From the NCBI RefSeq assembly GCF_039652615.1, contig NZ_JBDJAC010000013.1:1-64000 (forward strand): DNA of 64,000 bases, written 5' to 3'. The DNA comes from Fulvimarina sp039652615. GTDB lineage: Bacteria > Pseudomonadota > Alphaproteobacteria > Rhizobiales > Rhizobiaceae. The notes beneath the pieces are model-generated. The model ran no database searches. It was not told where the DNA came from and was given only the letters and a program-made list of their open reading frames with translations. Made by a program: the position numbers and the translations under genes. Below, piece after piece: positions 21,057 through 28,966 of this stretch (position 1 is its first letter; each line of letters starts with the position of its first letter).

Positions 21057-21257
21057 TCTCTATGTCTCGCTGCTCGTCTCGCATCGCGATGTCCTCCGTC
21101 ACGAAGAAGAGGGGCGCGAATCGAAATGGGGGTTTTTCGGCGCATCGCGGCACTGCCGCTGTCGCCTCGCTCGTGCCGTCTGATAAGGCATTGAAGGCCA
21201 CGACGCCACGGGTCTCTCGTAAATCCCATGCTGAGCGCCACTGGAGGACAAGAAAAC

Positions 21258-21548
21258 ATGACATCCCGTTCCAAGAGCGATCCAGACGCCGGCGCGCCCG
21301 CGCCCAGGCCCATCTCCGGTGAAGCCTTCGTGCGGCTCGCGGATCGCTTCATCGATGTTGCGAACCGCGCCAACAAGAAGCAGCCCGCGACCGATATCCA
21401 TATGGCGTTTCTCTACGGCGCGGCCCGTTACAACGCCTTCGTCGCCCGCAATATCCGCGAGATCGAGGACGACGAGACCTTCGTCGAAGAGATGGCCGGC
21501 ATTTACAAGGAGATGCTGCGCAATCACCTCGCCGACCCGGACGTGTAA
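21258..21548 (+). CDS. DUF3144-type small protein
   Basis: 96 residues. The core AFVRLADRFIDVANRANKK, AFLYGAARYNAFVARN and FVEEMAGIYKEMLRNHL is characteristic of the DUF3144 family, which has no assigned function. ATG 21258 is chosen because GGAGG sits 10 bases upstream; an ATG at 21228 in the same frame adds ten residues. Monocistronic, with a strong hairpin about 130 bases after the stop. Confidence 0.85.
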   Translation: MTSRSKSDPDAGAPAPRPISGEAFVRLADRFIDVANRANKKQPATDIHMAFLYGAARYNAFVARNIREIEDDETFVEEMAGIYKEMLRNHLADPDV

Positions 21549-21674
21549 ACCCGGCGGATCGATGCCGGTCCGGTGACATCATGGGCAGGCGTATCAGACC
21601 GCCGGACAAATGAATTGACCCCGCAGGTCAATTTTCGTCCGACGATTGGCTCAGGCGCCGCTCGGGCTCCCGGC

Positions 21675-21704
21675 GGCCTTATGAAACCGTTGGCTTCAAA
21701 GGCC
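21675..21704 (+). terminator. Long imperfect hairpin downstream of the DUF3144 gene
   Basis: GGCCTT pairs with AAGGCC at the base, TGAA with TTCA and CC with GG inside, and GTT forms the loop; one bulge and one mismatch. It lies between convergent genes ending at 21548 (plus) and 21815 (minus), so it can serve both. There is no T tract. Its core (TGAAACC, 3 bases, GGCTTCA) is nearly the same as the hairpin at 57607-57641. Confidence 0.5.
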
Positions 21705-21719
21705 CCTCGGCATAGGAGC

Positions 21720-21749
21720 ATCAGACCCAATATCCGAATTGGATCTGAT
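21720..21749. repeat. 30-bp near-perfect palindrome
   Basis: ATCAGA-c-CCAAT then 6 bases then ATTGG-a-TCTGAT: 11 of 12 arm positions pair. It sits 16 bases after the preceding hairpin, in the same convergent intergenic space. It may be a second terminator, part of a mobile palindromic repeat, or a protein site. Confidence 0.5.
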
Positions 21750-21814
21750 ATTCCTACCTTGCTGGTTGCGCATCGAATTTCCCGAAAACCGGAAGCGACT
21801 TTCGGTCCGGCGTT

Positions 21815-22573
21815 TTAGCCCGCCAGCCTCCGCCTCAGGGACACGCGTCGGCGAACCGCCGGCTCTTCCTCGTCCGGCTGGGGTTTCTGCTCCGCAGCTT
21901 CGGCGATGTCCGGCTCAACCTCTGCGGTGCCGGGCTCTGCCTCCACCTCGGCGATGGATAGAACCGGCTCTGCCCCATCCGCCTCGGCGTGAGCCTCGCC
22001 GGTGTTTTCAGCAAGTCCGGCCTCGGCCCTCTGGTCCACCGCTTCGTTCTCGGCGATAACCTCCGGCGGCTCGGACGCAGCAGCCACCCCCGATGCATCG
22101 TCCCCGATGCGAAGCCGCCCGGTCAGCTGTTGTGCAGTCTGCTCGGCCTCGCTCAGGAAACCCCGACCTGCCTGCCAGAGCGACTTGTAGACATTATGCG
22201 CCGGATTGCGAAAATCCTCGTCATAGTCGTTCAGCCCGTCGAGATTGGCAAAGACCGGATTGGTCGTCCAGAGCTTGCGCATCGCCTGACGCTTCAAGAG
22301 CTGCGGCACGCCCTTCTTGAAGAACGCCGAGAAATCGTCGCCCTTTTGCAGGGTCTCGATATCGATCGCTTCCGCAGCCTGACGATTGAGCTCCATCTCG
22401 GCAAGCTCTTCGGCCTCGCGGGCAAAACGCGCCTCCGCCTCGGCCAGGGCTTCCGGATCGTCGGCATGGTCTTCAGCCGGAGCAATCTCGGATGCGGCCT
22501 CTTCCTCGACCACCGCGCGCTTTCGCCGCGACCAGCGCGACAGGAAGCTGCCTTCGGTCTCGCCCTCAGCCAT
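21815..22573 (-). CDS. DUF3306 protein of the formate dehydrogenase locus
   Basis: 252 residues. It begins MAEGETEGSFLSRWSRRKRA, with the S-F-L-x-R-W-S-R-R-K signature at the start of DUF3306 proteins. A conserved middle (FSAFFKKGVPQLLKRQAMRK and LWTTNPVFANLDGLNDYDED) is followed by an acidic tail that ends Arg-rich. The family is found next to respiratory formate dehydrogenases; its biochemical role is unknown. ATG 22573 lies inside the end of the DUF3305 gene (8-base overlap); a longer frame to 22597 is less likely. Confidence 0.85.
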   Translation of the reverse strand: MAEGETEGSFLSRWSRRKRAVVEEEAASEIAPAEDHADDPEALAEAEARFAREAEELAEMELNRQAAEAIDIETLQKGDDFSAFFKKGVPQLLKRQAMRKLWTTNPVFANLDGLNDYDEDFRNPAHNVYKSLWQAGRGFLSEAEQTAQQLTGRLRIGDDASGVAAASEPPEVIAENEAVDQRAEAGLAENTGEAHAEADGAEPVLSIAEVEAEPGTAEVEPDIAEAAEQKPQPDEEEPAVRRRVSLRRRLAG

Positions 22574-23192
22574 TGGACTGACCCTCACCGCCCTCACTGC
22601 TCAAGGAAGGGCCCGGACGCTCGAAGATCGGTTCCTTGCCGAACAGCTGCTCCTCCATGTCCACCTTGTCGCGGCGGCGCTTCTTGAAGACCTCCTCCGT
22701 GTGGTGGCGGTTGCAGAAGTCCTTGAGCACGCTCTCGATCTCGGGCGGCATCGCGACGCGCTCGACGATTTCCTCGCCGCTGTCATCGAGGTCCTGCGCA
22801 AGATAGGGCGAGGCCGTCACCACATGGACGAACCACGGCAAGGGATGATCCGGGCTCGTCGTCTTTCGCAGCGCCACGAACAGCGCTGGCACGTGCGCGT
22901 TGAAATTATGGACATAGGCTTCGGTCTCGGTCGCGTGGACGGTCAGCTCGTGAACGCCCATGAAATAGCGCGTGCGCTCTTCGTCGCGCATGATTTCGTG
23001 GCCGACCACGAAGCCATCCGATGGCGGCATGACACCGACCGGCACCCAGATTTCCTTCACCCAGCGCGATTTGGGCCGGCGCTTTTCGGCGAGAACACCA
23101 AGCTTGATCGTCAGTTCGCGGGACAATGGCGGCCATTCCTTTCGGCTGCGACTCTCGAACGTCTTGATCGAAAGCCATTTTTTCCTCGCCAT
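22566..23192 (-). CDS. DUF3305 protein of the formate dehydrogenase locus
   Basis: 208 residues. After a variable N-terminus the conserved block LAEKRRPKSRWVKEIWVPVG is the DUF3305 signature; ELTVHATETEAYVHNF and HPLPWFVHVVTASPYLAQD follow. DUF3305 and DUF3306 are regularly paired near fdh genes and are thought to act as accessory factors; no catalytic motif is visible. It is divergent from the large ferredoxin gene, with 97 bases between their starts, so they share a promoter region. Confidence 0.85.
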   Translation of the reverse strand: MARKKWLSIKTFESRSRKEWPPLSRELTIKLGVLAEKRRPKSRWVKEIWVPVGVMPPSDGFVVGHEIMRDEERTRYFMGVHELTVHATETEAYVHNFNAHVPALFVALRKTTSPDHPLPWFVHVVTASPYLAQDLDDSGEEIVERVAMPPEIESVLKDFCNRHHTEEVFKKRRRDKVDMEEQLFGKEPIFERPGPSLSSEGGEGQSNG

Positions 23193-23289
23193 TTCTAGGT
23201 TAAATCGGTTCTAAAGTCAGCCGGGGCGGCGCCACTTATCATTTTGCGCGTGTTGCCCGCTCTGGCACGCATAAAGGAAACATCATCAT

Positions 23290-25329
23290 ATGGCATCGAC
23301 CGGTCGCCAGGTTCTCGTCTGCAATTGCGAAAAGTCGATGAGTGTCGACGGCGCCGCCATCGGGCGCGCGCTCGGCGGCGAACCGCTTCCCGTTCACACC
23401 CATCTCTGCCGCACCGGCATTGCCGCCTTCGAAAGCGCGATCGCCTCGGGCGACGAGGTGATGGTCGCCTGTACGCAGGAAAGCCCGCTCTTTGCCGAGA
23501 TCGCGGACGAGCAGGAGCGCAGCGTCGCCCGCTTCTTCAACATTCGCGAAGCAGCCGGCTGGACGGCTGACAAGCGAAATGTCGCGCCCAAGATGGCGGC
23601 GCTGACGGCAGCCGCCACCATCGAGGGCAAGCCCGCCCGCCTCAGAACCGTCGAAAGCGACGGTCTCTGTCTACTCATCGGCAAGGGCCAGGCAGCGCTC
23701 GATGCGGCGCAGCTCCTCAACCGCGATCTGTCGGTGACGCTTCTCGTCAGTGACGCGGACGATATCATCCTGCCGGAGGTTCTCGACTTCCCGATCTTCA
23801 AGGGCAAGGTTACCGCGGCCAGCGGCACCCTCGGCCGCTTCGAAGTGACCGTCGACGATTATGCGGCCATGCTCCCCTCCTCGCGCGGCGAACCCCAGTT
23901 CGCCATGCCGCGCAACGGCGCGAAGTCGAGCTGCAGCGTCATCGTCGATTTCAGCGGGGAAACCCCGCTCTTTGCCCGGCCTGCCGGGCGGGACGGCTAT
24001 ATGCGCGCCGATCCGCGCGATCCGGCCGCCGTCATGCGCGCGATCTTCGAGGCCAGCGCCTTCGAGGGCGAGTTCGAAAAGCCGATCTACGTCACCTATG
24101 ACGCCTCGATCTGCGCCCATGAACGCTCGAAGAAGACAGGCTGCACGAAGTGCATCGACGCCTGCCCGCCCGGTGCCATCACACCGGTCGGCGACGAGGT
24201 GCTGATCGACACGGCGATCTGCGGCGGTTGCGGCAATTGCGCGGCCCACTGCCCTACGGGCGCGGTCTCCTACACCTACCCCCAGCGCTCGCAGCTCATC
24301 GAACAGGTCCAGACGCTAGCGACCACCTATCTCGCAGAGGGGGGAACCGAGCCGGTTCTTCTCCTTCACGACGAACGCCACGGCCAGGAGCTGATCAACG
24401 CCATGGCGCGACTTGGCCGGGGGTTGCCGGCCAATGTGCTTTCCCTGCCCCAGCACTCCACCACCGGGATCGGCCACGACCTGATGGTTGCCGCTCTCGA
24501 TGCCGGCTTCCGCTCGATCGTTGTGCTCGTCGATCCACGCCGCGGCGACGAAACCGCCGCCATGGGCGAGGAAATCGCACTCGTCGATGCGCTCCTTGCC
24601 GGCCTCGGCCATGGGGCTGGACGCGTACGGATCGTCGAGGAGCGCGATCCCGATGCGGTAGAAGCGCTGCTCTATGAAAAGGTCACAGCGGCGGAAATCG
24701 CACGCGGTAGCATCCTCGCCAAGGGCTCCAAGCGCGACGTCGCCCGAACCGGCATCCAGCAGCTTGCAGAGGCTGGCTCACGCAGCACTGATCTGATCGA
24801 CCTTCCGCCAAGCGCGCCCTACGGCACGATCCATGTGGACAAGAGTGCCTGCACGCTTTGCATGGCCTGCGTTTCCGCCTGCCCGGTGGACGCGCTGCGT
24901 GCCAATCCCGACAAGCCGGAGCTGCGTTTCGTGGAATCGGCCTGCGTCCAGTGCGGCATCTGCTCGGCGACCTGTCCCGAAAGCGCGATCACGCTGGAAG
25001 CGCGCTACAATTTCTCGCCAGAGGTGATGCGGCCCGTCACGCTCAACGAAGACGAGCCCGCCGAATGCATCAGCTGCGGCAAGCCGTTCGTCGCGCGCGG
25101 CATGCTGGAGCGAGTCTCGAAGACGCTCGCCGGCAAGCATTGGATGTTCAAGAGCGAGGAGCGTCAACAGCTCCTGCGCATGTGCGACAGCTGCCGACTG
25201 GAAGCGCTTGCCGCCGACGGTGGCGATCCCTTTGCCATCGCCCACCGCTCGCGCCCCCGCACGACGGAGGATTACATCGCCGCCGAGAAGAGGGGCCTGA
25301 CCGTGGAGGATTTCTTCTCAGGCGACTGA
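23290..25329 (+). CDS. Large multi-cluster 4Fe-4S ferredoxin-domain protein
   Basis: 679 residues, soluble. The first 270 residues have no cluster motif beyond two N-terminal cysteines (CNC). A 2[4Fe-4S] ferredoxin module lies at about 284-325 (TGCTKCIDACP and CGGCGNCAAHCPTG). A second is at about 520-565 (CTLCMACVSACPVDALRANP and ACVQCGICSATCPE). Two more Cys pairs, ECISCGKPF and MCDSCR, lie near 592 and 635. The arrangement indicates electron transfer, possibly between formate dehydrogenase and another redox carrier. Such proteins occur in fdh loci of alphaproteobacteria but no reaction is established to my knowledge. AAGGAAA precedes ATG 23290. Confidence 0.88.
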   Translation: MASTGRQVLVCNCEKSMSVDGAAIGRALGGEPLPVHTHLCRTGIAAFESAIASGDEVMVACTQESPLFAEIADEQERSVARFFNIREAAGWTADKRNVAPKMAALTAAATIEGKPARLRTVESDGLCLLIGKGQAALDAAQLLNRDLSVTLLVSDADDIILPEVLDFPIFKGKVTAASGTLGRFEVTVDDYAAMLPSSRGEPQFAMPRNGAKSSCSVIVDFSGETPLFARPAGRDGYMRADPRDPAAVMRAIFEASAFEGEFEKPIYVTYDASICAHERSKKTGCTKCIDACPPGAITPVGDEVLIDTAICGGCGNCAAHCPTGAVSYTYPQRSQLIEQVQTLATTYLAEGGTEPVLLLHDERHGQELINAMARLGRGLPANVLSLPQHSTTGIGHDLMVAALDAGFRSIVVLVDPRRGDETAAMGEEIALVDALLAGLGHGAGRVRIVEERDPDAVEALLYEKVTAAEIARGSILAKGSKRDVARTGIQQLAEAGSRSTDLIDLPPSAPYGTIHVDKSACTLCMACVSACPVDALRANPDKPELRFVESACVQCGICSATCPESAITLEARYNFSPEVMRPVTLNEDEPAECISCGKPFVARGMLERVSKTLAGKHWMFKSEERQQLLRMCDSCRLEALAADGGDPFAIAHRSRPRTTEDYIAAEKRGLTVEDFFSGD

Positions 25330-25394
25330 TACCGTTTTCGGCTAGTTAAGTCGGGGACGATATCAGAGCCCCCGCGGCGGTTAAGTGTTCTTCA

Positions 25395-25427
25395 AATCCG
25401 CTATCGCGAAGCGATCGAACGGATTTC
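25395..25427. terminator. Hairpin between convergent genes
   Basis: AAATCCG (25395-25401) pairs with CGGATTT (25421-25427), with an inner ATCGC/GCGAT stem around a GAA loop. It lies between the ferredoxin gene (ends 25329, plus) and the last gene of the fdh operon (ends 25476, minus), so it can stop transcription from both sides. The A/T runs of the outer arms give a modest U tract in either direction. Confidence 0.6.
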
Positions 25428-25475
25428 GTATGAGACCGGCGGCGGATGGGACCGATGATTTCAGGTTCGCCGCCG

Positions 25476-25823
25476 TCACTCCTGAAGCATCTGGTTGCGC
25501 GTTCTTTCGCGAAGGTCGCGCGGCTCGCCGCGCGCAGCGCAGGTCGCCTCGATATCCTCGCGCGCATCCCTGCCGGCTTCTGAGGTCATCAGGCCGTCTT
25601 CGACCAGCTGCACGATGTTCGCCGAGCGGTTCTCGATGCAGGACTGGACAGCGCTCGACGTTGTGTAAGCCTGAAGCTCCTCGGCCCGCTCCGACACGGT
25701 CTGGACCCAGGGCCCGGCATTCAGCCAGATGAAAGCGGCGATCAGCACCAGCACCACGGCAAGCGCCACGGCCACGAGGCGCATCACGCCGGAATTGACG
25801 AGTTTCTTGGACGTCGCGGCCAT
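25476..25823 (-). CDS. Small single-pass membrane protein, unknown function
   Basis: 115 residues. A short basic N-terminus (SKKLVNSGVMR) is followed by one hydrophobic segment at about 15-34 (LVAVALAVVLVLIAAFIWL), after which about 80 hydrophilic residues with two cysteines (SCIENR and TCAARG) should face the periplasm. I do not recognise the family. It is the last gene of the fdh operon, 13 bases after the DUF6352 gene, which suggests an accessory role. Confidence 0.75.
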   Translation of the reverse strand: MAATSKKLVNSGVMRLVAVALAVVLVLIAAFIWLNAGPWVQTVSERAEELQAYTTSSAVQSCIENRSANIVQLVEDGLMTSEAGRDAREDIEATCAARGEPRDLRERTRNQMLQE

Positions 25824-25836
25824 GGGCCCTCCCGGT

Positions 25837-26895
25837 TCAGTTCCTGACCGCTTTCAGCGGCAGATTGGTCAGTAGGTTTTGTGGCTTGCAGCGCAAAAGG
25901 CGATCCGGCGTCATGGCAAGCCCGAGATAGACCGGCTTCCCACGCATCCCGTCGACGACGCGGCTCTGGTCCAGAATTTCCATGCGGAAAAGCGCGACGA
26001 AGCGCGAACTGGCGGCCTCGTCCACGCTCTCCCCGTTATAAAGCGCGTTGAGCAGCTGCGTTGACACCGCATCGAGCCCGATATGCCAGGACCACCGGCT
26101 GTCGGCGATCGACTGCATGGCCTGAACCCGCACCGGGAGCTGGACGAAATGGGTCACCCAGCGCTCCACGATGCGTGCGAAGGCGTCCTGCCCCGCTTGC
26201 GTGAACCGGAAATCGAGCGCGAAGTTGAAATGATCGGCGCGCAGGAGATAGGTCTTCGCGGTCTCTTCGGTGAGTACGTCGAGCGTCACGTCCCGCATGG
26301 GCGTGCCGGCTTCGGCGAGCAGCGAGCCGAGCCCGCCCATGCCGCGCGACTGGGAATACATCTCCACAACCTCGGCGTCGGCGAGGGTCAGCTGGCCGTC
26401 CTCGGTCATCACGTTCTGGTCGCGAAAAAAGATCTCGCTCGCGCGCAGCACGAAAGGGTCGCTCTCGCCAATCAGAAGCGAGGAAAGGATCACATGGACC
26501 AGCTGCTCGTAAAAGACCGGCGGCACGCGCGGAGCACCGTTCTGAAACAGTCCGAGATAGCCGGCTTCCAGCGAACCGGCGGCCAGAAGATGATCACGAT
26601 AGGCCAGAAGCATGCGGTAATTGTCGGCCGTATCGGCATCGGCGATTTCGGCAATCTCCGCCTCGGTCACCGCCGCGTCAGGGGTTTCCATCAGCTTTTC
26701 GAAGAGGTGATGCTCCGCCGGGCAGCTTTCCTCGATCGGGTGGATTTCCGGCCGCGTGTAATAGGCCCGCAGAAAGTTCGGCGAGACGGCGAGAAAGCCG
26801 TTCTCCAGGCGGTGGGTGAGATGCAGTCCGGCGGACTTCCAGACCGGCGTGCGGGACGCGCCCTCGCCTGTTGATGCCGTTGTCGTCGCGCTCAT
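25837..26895 (-). CDS. DUF6352 protein
   Basis: 352 residues, soluble, no signal peptide. It starts MSATTTASTGEGASRTPVWK and includes GLHLTHRLENGFLAVSPNF and MLLAYRDHLLAAGSLEAGYL; I assign it to DUF6352 from recall of fdh-linked proteins, with moderate confidence. No catalytic motif is evident. ATG 26895 overlaps the stop of the upstream ligase gene by four bases (ATGA), so a longer frame to 27057 is rejected. Tight coupling in the fdh operon suggests a maturation or assembly role. Confidence 0.75.
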   Translation of the reverse strand: MSATTTASTGEGASRTPVWKSAGLHLTHRLENGFLAVSPNFLRAYYTRPEIHPIEESCPAEHHLFEKLMETPDAAVTEAEIAEIADADTADNYRMLLAYRDHLLAAGSLEAGYLGLFQNGAPRVPPVFYEQLVHVILSSLLIGESDPFVLRASEIFFRDQNVMTEDGQLTLADAEVVEMYSQSRGMGGLGSLLAEAGTPMRDVTLDVLTEETAKTYLLRADHFNFALDFRFTQAGQDAFARIVERWVTHFVQLPVRVQAMQSIADSRWSWHIGLDAVSTQLLNALYNGESVDEAASSRFVALFRMEILDQSRVVDGMRGKPVYLGLAMTPDRLLRCKPQNLLTNLPLKAVRN

Positions 26896-27689
26896 CGCCC
26901 CACCATGGTTCGCGCAGCGAGGAGCGAGACAAGCTCCGTGCGTCCGTCTGTCTTCACCAGAAGGCCTCCCGCCTCGTCGAGCCCCACCGCCTCGCCTTCG
27001 AGCGTTCGTCCGGCAAGACCCAGCGAGACTGTCCGGGTCTCGTCCGCCTTGCTCCACCAGGACTGATGCACCGGCTGAAACCCGTCGTGCAGCCAGCCGT
27101 CGAGACCCGCGAGAAAATGCCGTGCAATCGATTCGAGCAGCATGGTGCGGTCGAGATCGCCGCAGCCTTCTTCATAAAGGGCCGTCGTGCGAAGGTCCTC
27201 GCCCGGCTCGCGCCATCCGCATTCGGAGGCATCGAGAAGAATTTCGAAGCCGACCACGATGCGATCGGGCACGCTGTCCGCCTCCCATCCCGGAAAGGCG
27301 GCAAAGGAGACATGGCCGGTCGCAGCGCCATTCGCCATGATCGTGCCCGGCCAGCGGAACATCAGCGCCAGATTAGGCGGGCCGATCGCGCCCAGCGCAT
27401 CGCCGATCGCGACCATCATGACCGGAATCATCTGGATCGCCCGGCAAAGCGCGTCCTCAGGCTCCAGCACGAGTGCGGCGGACGCGCGCGTCGCGGAACT
27501 GCTCCACAGGAGATCACCGGCCGAAAGCTCGCCGGTTTTCGCGGCGTCACAGGCCTCGGCAAACGGGTCCTTGTCCGCGCTGAGGACACGGGGGTCGAGC
27601 GCGGGCGGAAACTCCGGGTCCGCCAGCACGATCGAGACCGTGGAGCCGTTCAACCCGGAGGAGCCTTGAGGGGTCACGGTCGCGGTCAC
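26892..27689 (-). CDS. Biotin/lipoate-protein ligase family protein
   Basis: 265 residues. The domain of about 25-190 resembles the BPL/LplA/LipB ligase fold, with the Arg-Trp-Pro region LALMFRWPGTIMANG aligned to the substrate-binding loop (family RWPND-), followed by a separate C-terminal domain with GRTLEGEAVGLDEAGGLLVK, like the BPL C-terminal SH3-type domain. The usual GRG-R-G ATP loop is replaced by SSSATRASAALVLEP, so its activity may differ from BirA. GTG start overlaps the DUF6494 stop. A ligase inside an fdh operon is unexpected. Confidence 0.72.
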   Translation of the reverse strand: MTATVTPQGSSGLNGSTVSIVLADPEFPPALDPRVLSADKDPFAEACDAAKTGELSAGDLLWSSSATRASAALVLEPEDALCRAIQMIPVMMVAIGDALGAIGPPNLALMFRWPGTIMANGAATGHVSFAAFPGWEADSVPDRIVVGFEILLDASECGWREPGEDLRTTALYEEGCGDLDRTMLLESIARHFLAGLDGWLHDGFQPVHQSWWSKADETRTVSLGLAGRTLEGEAVGLDEAGGLLVKTDGRTELVSLLAARTMVGR

Positions 27690-27877
27690 GGCAGCTGGAT
27701 GTCACCTTCGACGACATGCTTGAGGTCGGCGTTTTCCGCCGTCAGCGTGACGCGCACCTTCAGCGGCCCGTTTTCGATACCGCCGGAGCGGACAAGCTCT
27801 TCGATCTCACGCTGGGAGGTTACGCCCACCTGCTTGAGAAATTTGCGCAGCGACATGTTGAAATTCTCTTCGCTCAT
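27686..27877 (-). CDS. DUF6494-type small protein
   Basis: 63 residues: MSEENFNMSLRKFLKQVGVT, then SQREIEELVRSGG and a beta-rich end, VRVTLTAENADLKHVVEGDI. Small soluble proteins with this layout are annotated DUF6494 and recur near fdh genes. No function is known. It overlaps both neighbours by four bases (ATGA with the protease stop, GTGA with the ligase start). Confidence 0.78.
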   Translation of the reverse strand: MSEENFNMSLRKFLKQVGVTSQREIEELVRSGGIENGPLKVRVTLTAENADLKHVVEGDIQLP

Positions 27878-28839
27878 GGCGACTCCTTAAAATTCGTTTC
27901 GACGGTCAGATCGCGAGGTTCTCCGTTCCGCACCAGCTGGAAGGAGATGGTCGGACGATCTGCGAAGAGTGCAAGGGCGGTCAGGTAGTCCGGTTGCCCT
28001 TCTATCTCAAGCGTTTCGATGGCGACGAGACGGTCGCCTGTCTCAATCCCGGCCTCAGCCTCCGGCGAGCCGGGCACAACCCGCACCACCTCGGCCTCGG
28101 GCGTCCCGATCTTGCCGGGCGCGAGTGTCGGCCGCAGCACCAGCCCCTGCGGCCGACGATCGATCCGGCCATCGCGCATATCCTTGACGACCGCCCTCAG
28201 AAGGCGCGTGGAGACGGCGAAGTTCACACCCAGATTTCCGTCGGACCGCTTGGTGAAGATGGCGCTCGCCATCCCGGAAACACCATCCGCCCCGGCAAAC
28301 AGCGGCGCACCCGACATGCCGGGATTGATTGCCGCATCGGTCTGGATGAAATCCTCGACCCGGTTGAAGCCGACCGAGCGCCGATGGACCGCCGAGACGA
28401 TGCCGCAGGTGAGGCTCGGGCCGAGACCGAAGGCATTGCCGATGACGCAGATATCTGCCCCCACGTCGGTGTCTTCCGCCAGTTGCAAAGGCGGCAGGGC
28501 TTCATCGACCTTGAGATAAGCCATGTCGGTCTCTGGATCGCGGGCCTGGATCTCGGCGGGCACCACCGTCCCGTCTGCAAGCCGCAAGCGCGCTGAATCC
28601 GCCCGCCCCAACACATGATCGGCCGTCAGGATATGCCGCCCGTCGCCGATTGCGAAACCGGTGCCTTCTGGCTCTTCCTGATCGATCTCCGTCTTTGGGA
28701 GGTCAGGCAGGACCGCGACGATCGAGGGGCCGGCCCGGTCCATCAGCCCACGCCGCCAGGTCTCGTCCGCCACCGTCGCTGAAGGCGTGCAAAGGGTTAA
28801 GGTGGCAACCGCGCAGGAAGCCACCGCGAGACACCTCAT
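27874..28839 (-). CDS. Exported trypsin-like serine protease with PDZ domain
   Basis: 321 residues of the DegP/HtrA type. An N-terminal signal sequence (about 1-25, MRCLAVASCAVATLTLC) is followed by the protease domain with catalytic His75 (LTADHVLGRA), Asp105 (DPETDMAYLK) and Ser176 (NPGMSGAPLF), all in their usual contexts. A C-terminal PDZ domain holds VVPGSPEAEAGIETGDRLVA. It should act in the periplasm on misfolded or specific substrates. ATG 28839 overlaps the stop of the 42-codon gene upstream (ATGA), which fixes the start; the longer open frame to 28989 is out of context. Confidence 0.9.
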   Translation of the reverse strand: MRCLAVASCAVATLTLCTPSATVADETWRRGLMDRAGPSIVAVLPDLPKTEIDQEEPEGTGFAIGDGRHILTADHVLGRADSARLRLADGTVVPAEIQARDPETDMAYLKVDEALPPLQLAEDTDVGADICVIGNAFGLGPSLTCGIVSAVHRRSVGFNRVEDFIQTDAAINPGMSGAPLFAGADGVSGMASAIFTKRSDGNLGVNFAVSTRLLRAVVKDMRDGRIDRRPQGLVLRPTLAPGKIGTPEAEVVRVVPGSPEAEAGIETGDRLVAIETLEIEGQPDYLTALALFADRPTISFQLVRNGEPRDLTVETNFKESP

Positions 28840-28964
28840 TGCAGGCGCACATTCTCCGTCGAATAGGCCTGTTGGGCGGAGGTCTGGAGTTCGCCTTTCA
28901 GGAGGAAGCCGGCACCAAGGGCCACTCCCAGCATGATCGCGACGCTGAGCAAGAACGCATACAT
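28836..28964 (-). CDS. 42-residue membrane protein, unknown function
   Basis: A small gene below the usual length cut-off. It starts at ATG 28964, two bases after the stop of the cytochrome gene, and its stop overlaps the protease start (ATGA). The translation begins MYAFLLSVAIMLGVALGAGF, a single hydrophobic helix of about 20 residues, and continues LLKGELQTSAQQAYST to end NVRLQ. The reading frame fills the gap between neighbours exactly, which strongly favours a real gene. It resembles in size the small subunits of cytochrome complexes; no family is recognised. Confidence 0.75.
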   Translation of the reverse strand: MYAFLLSVAIMLGVALGAGFLLKGELQTSAQQAYSTENVRLQ

Positions 28965-28966
28965 GG

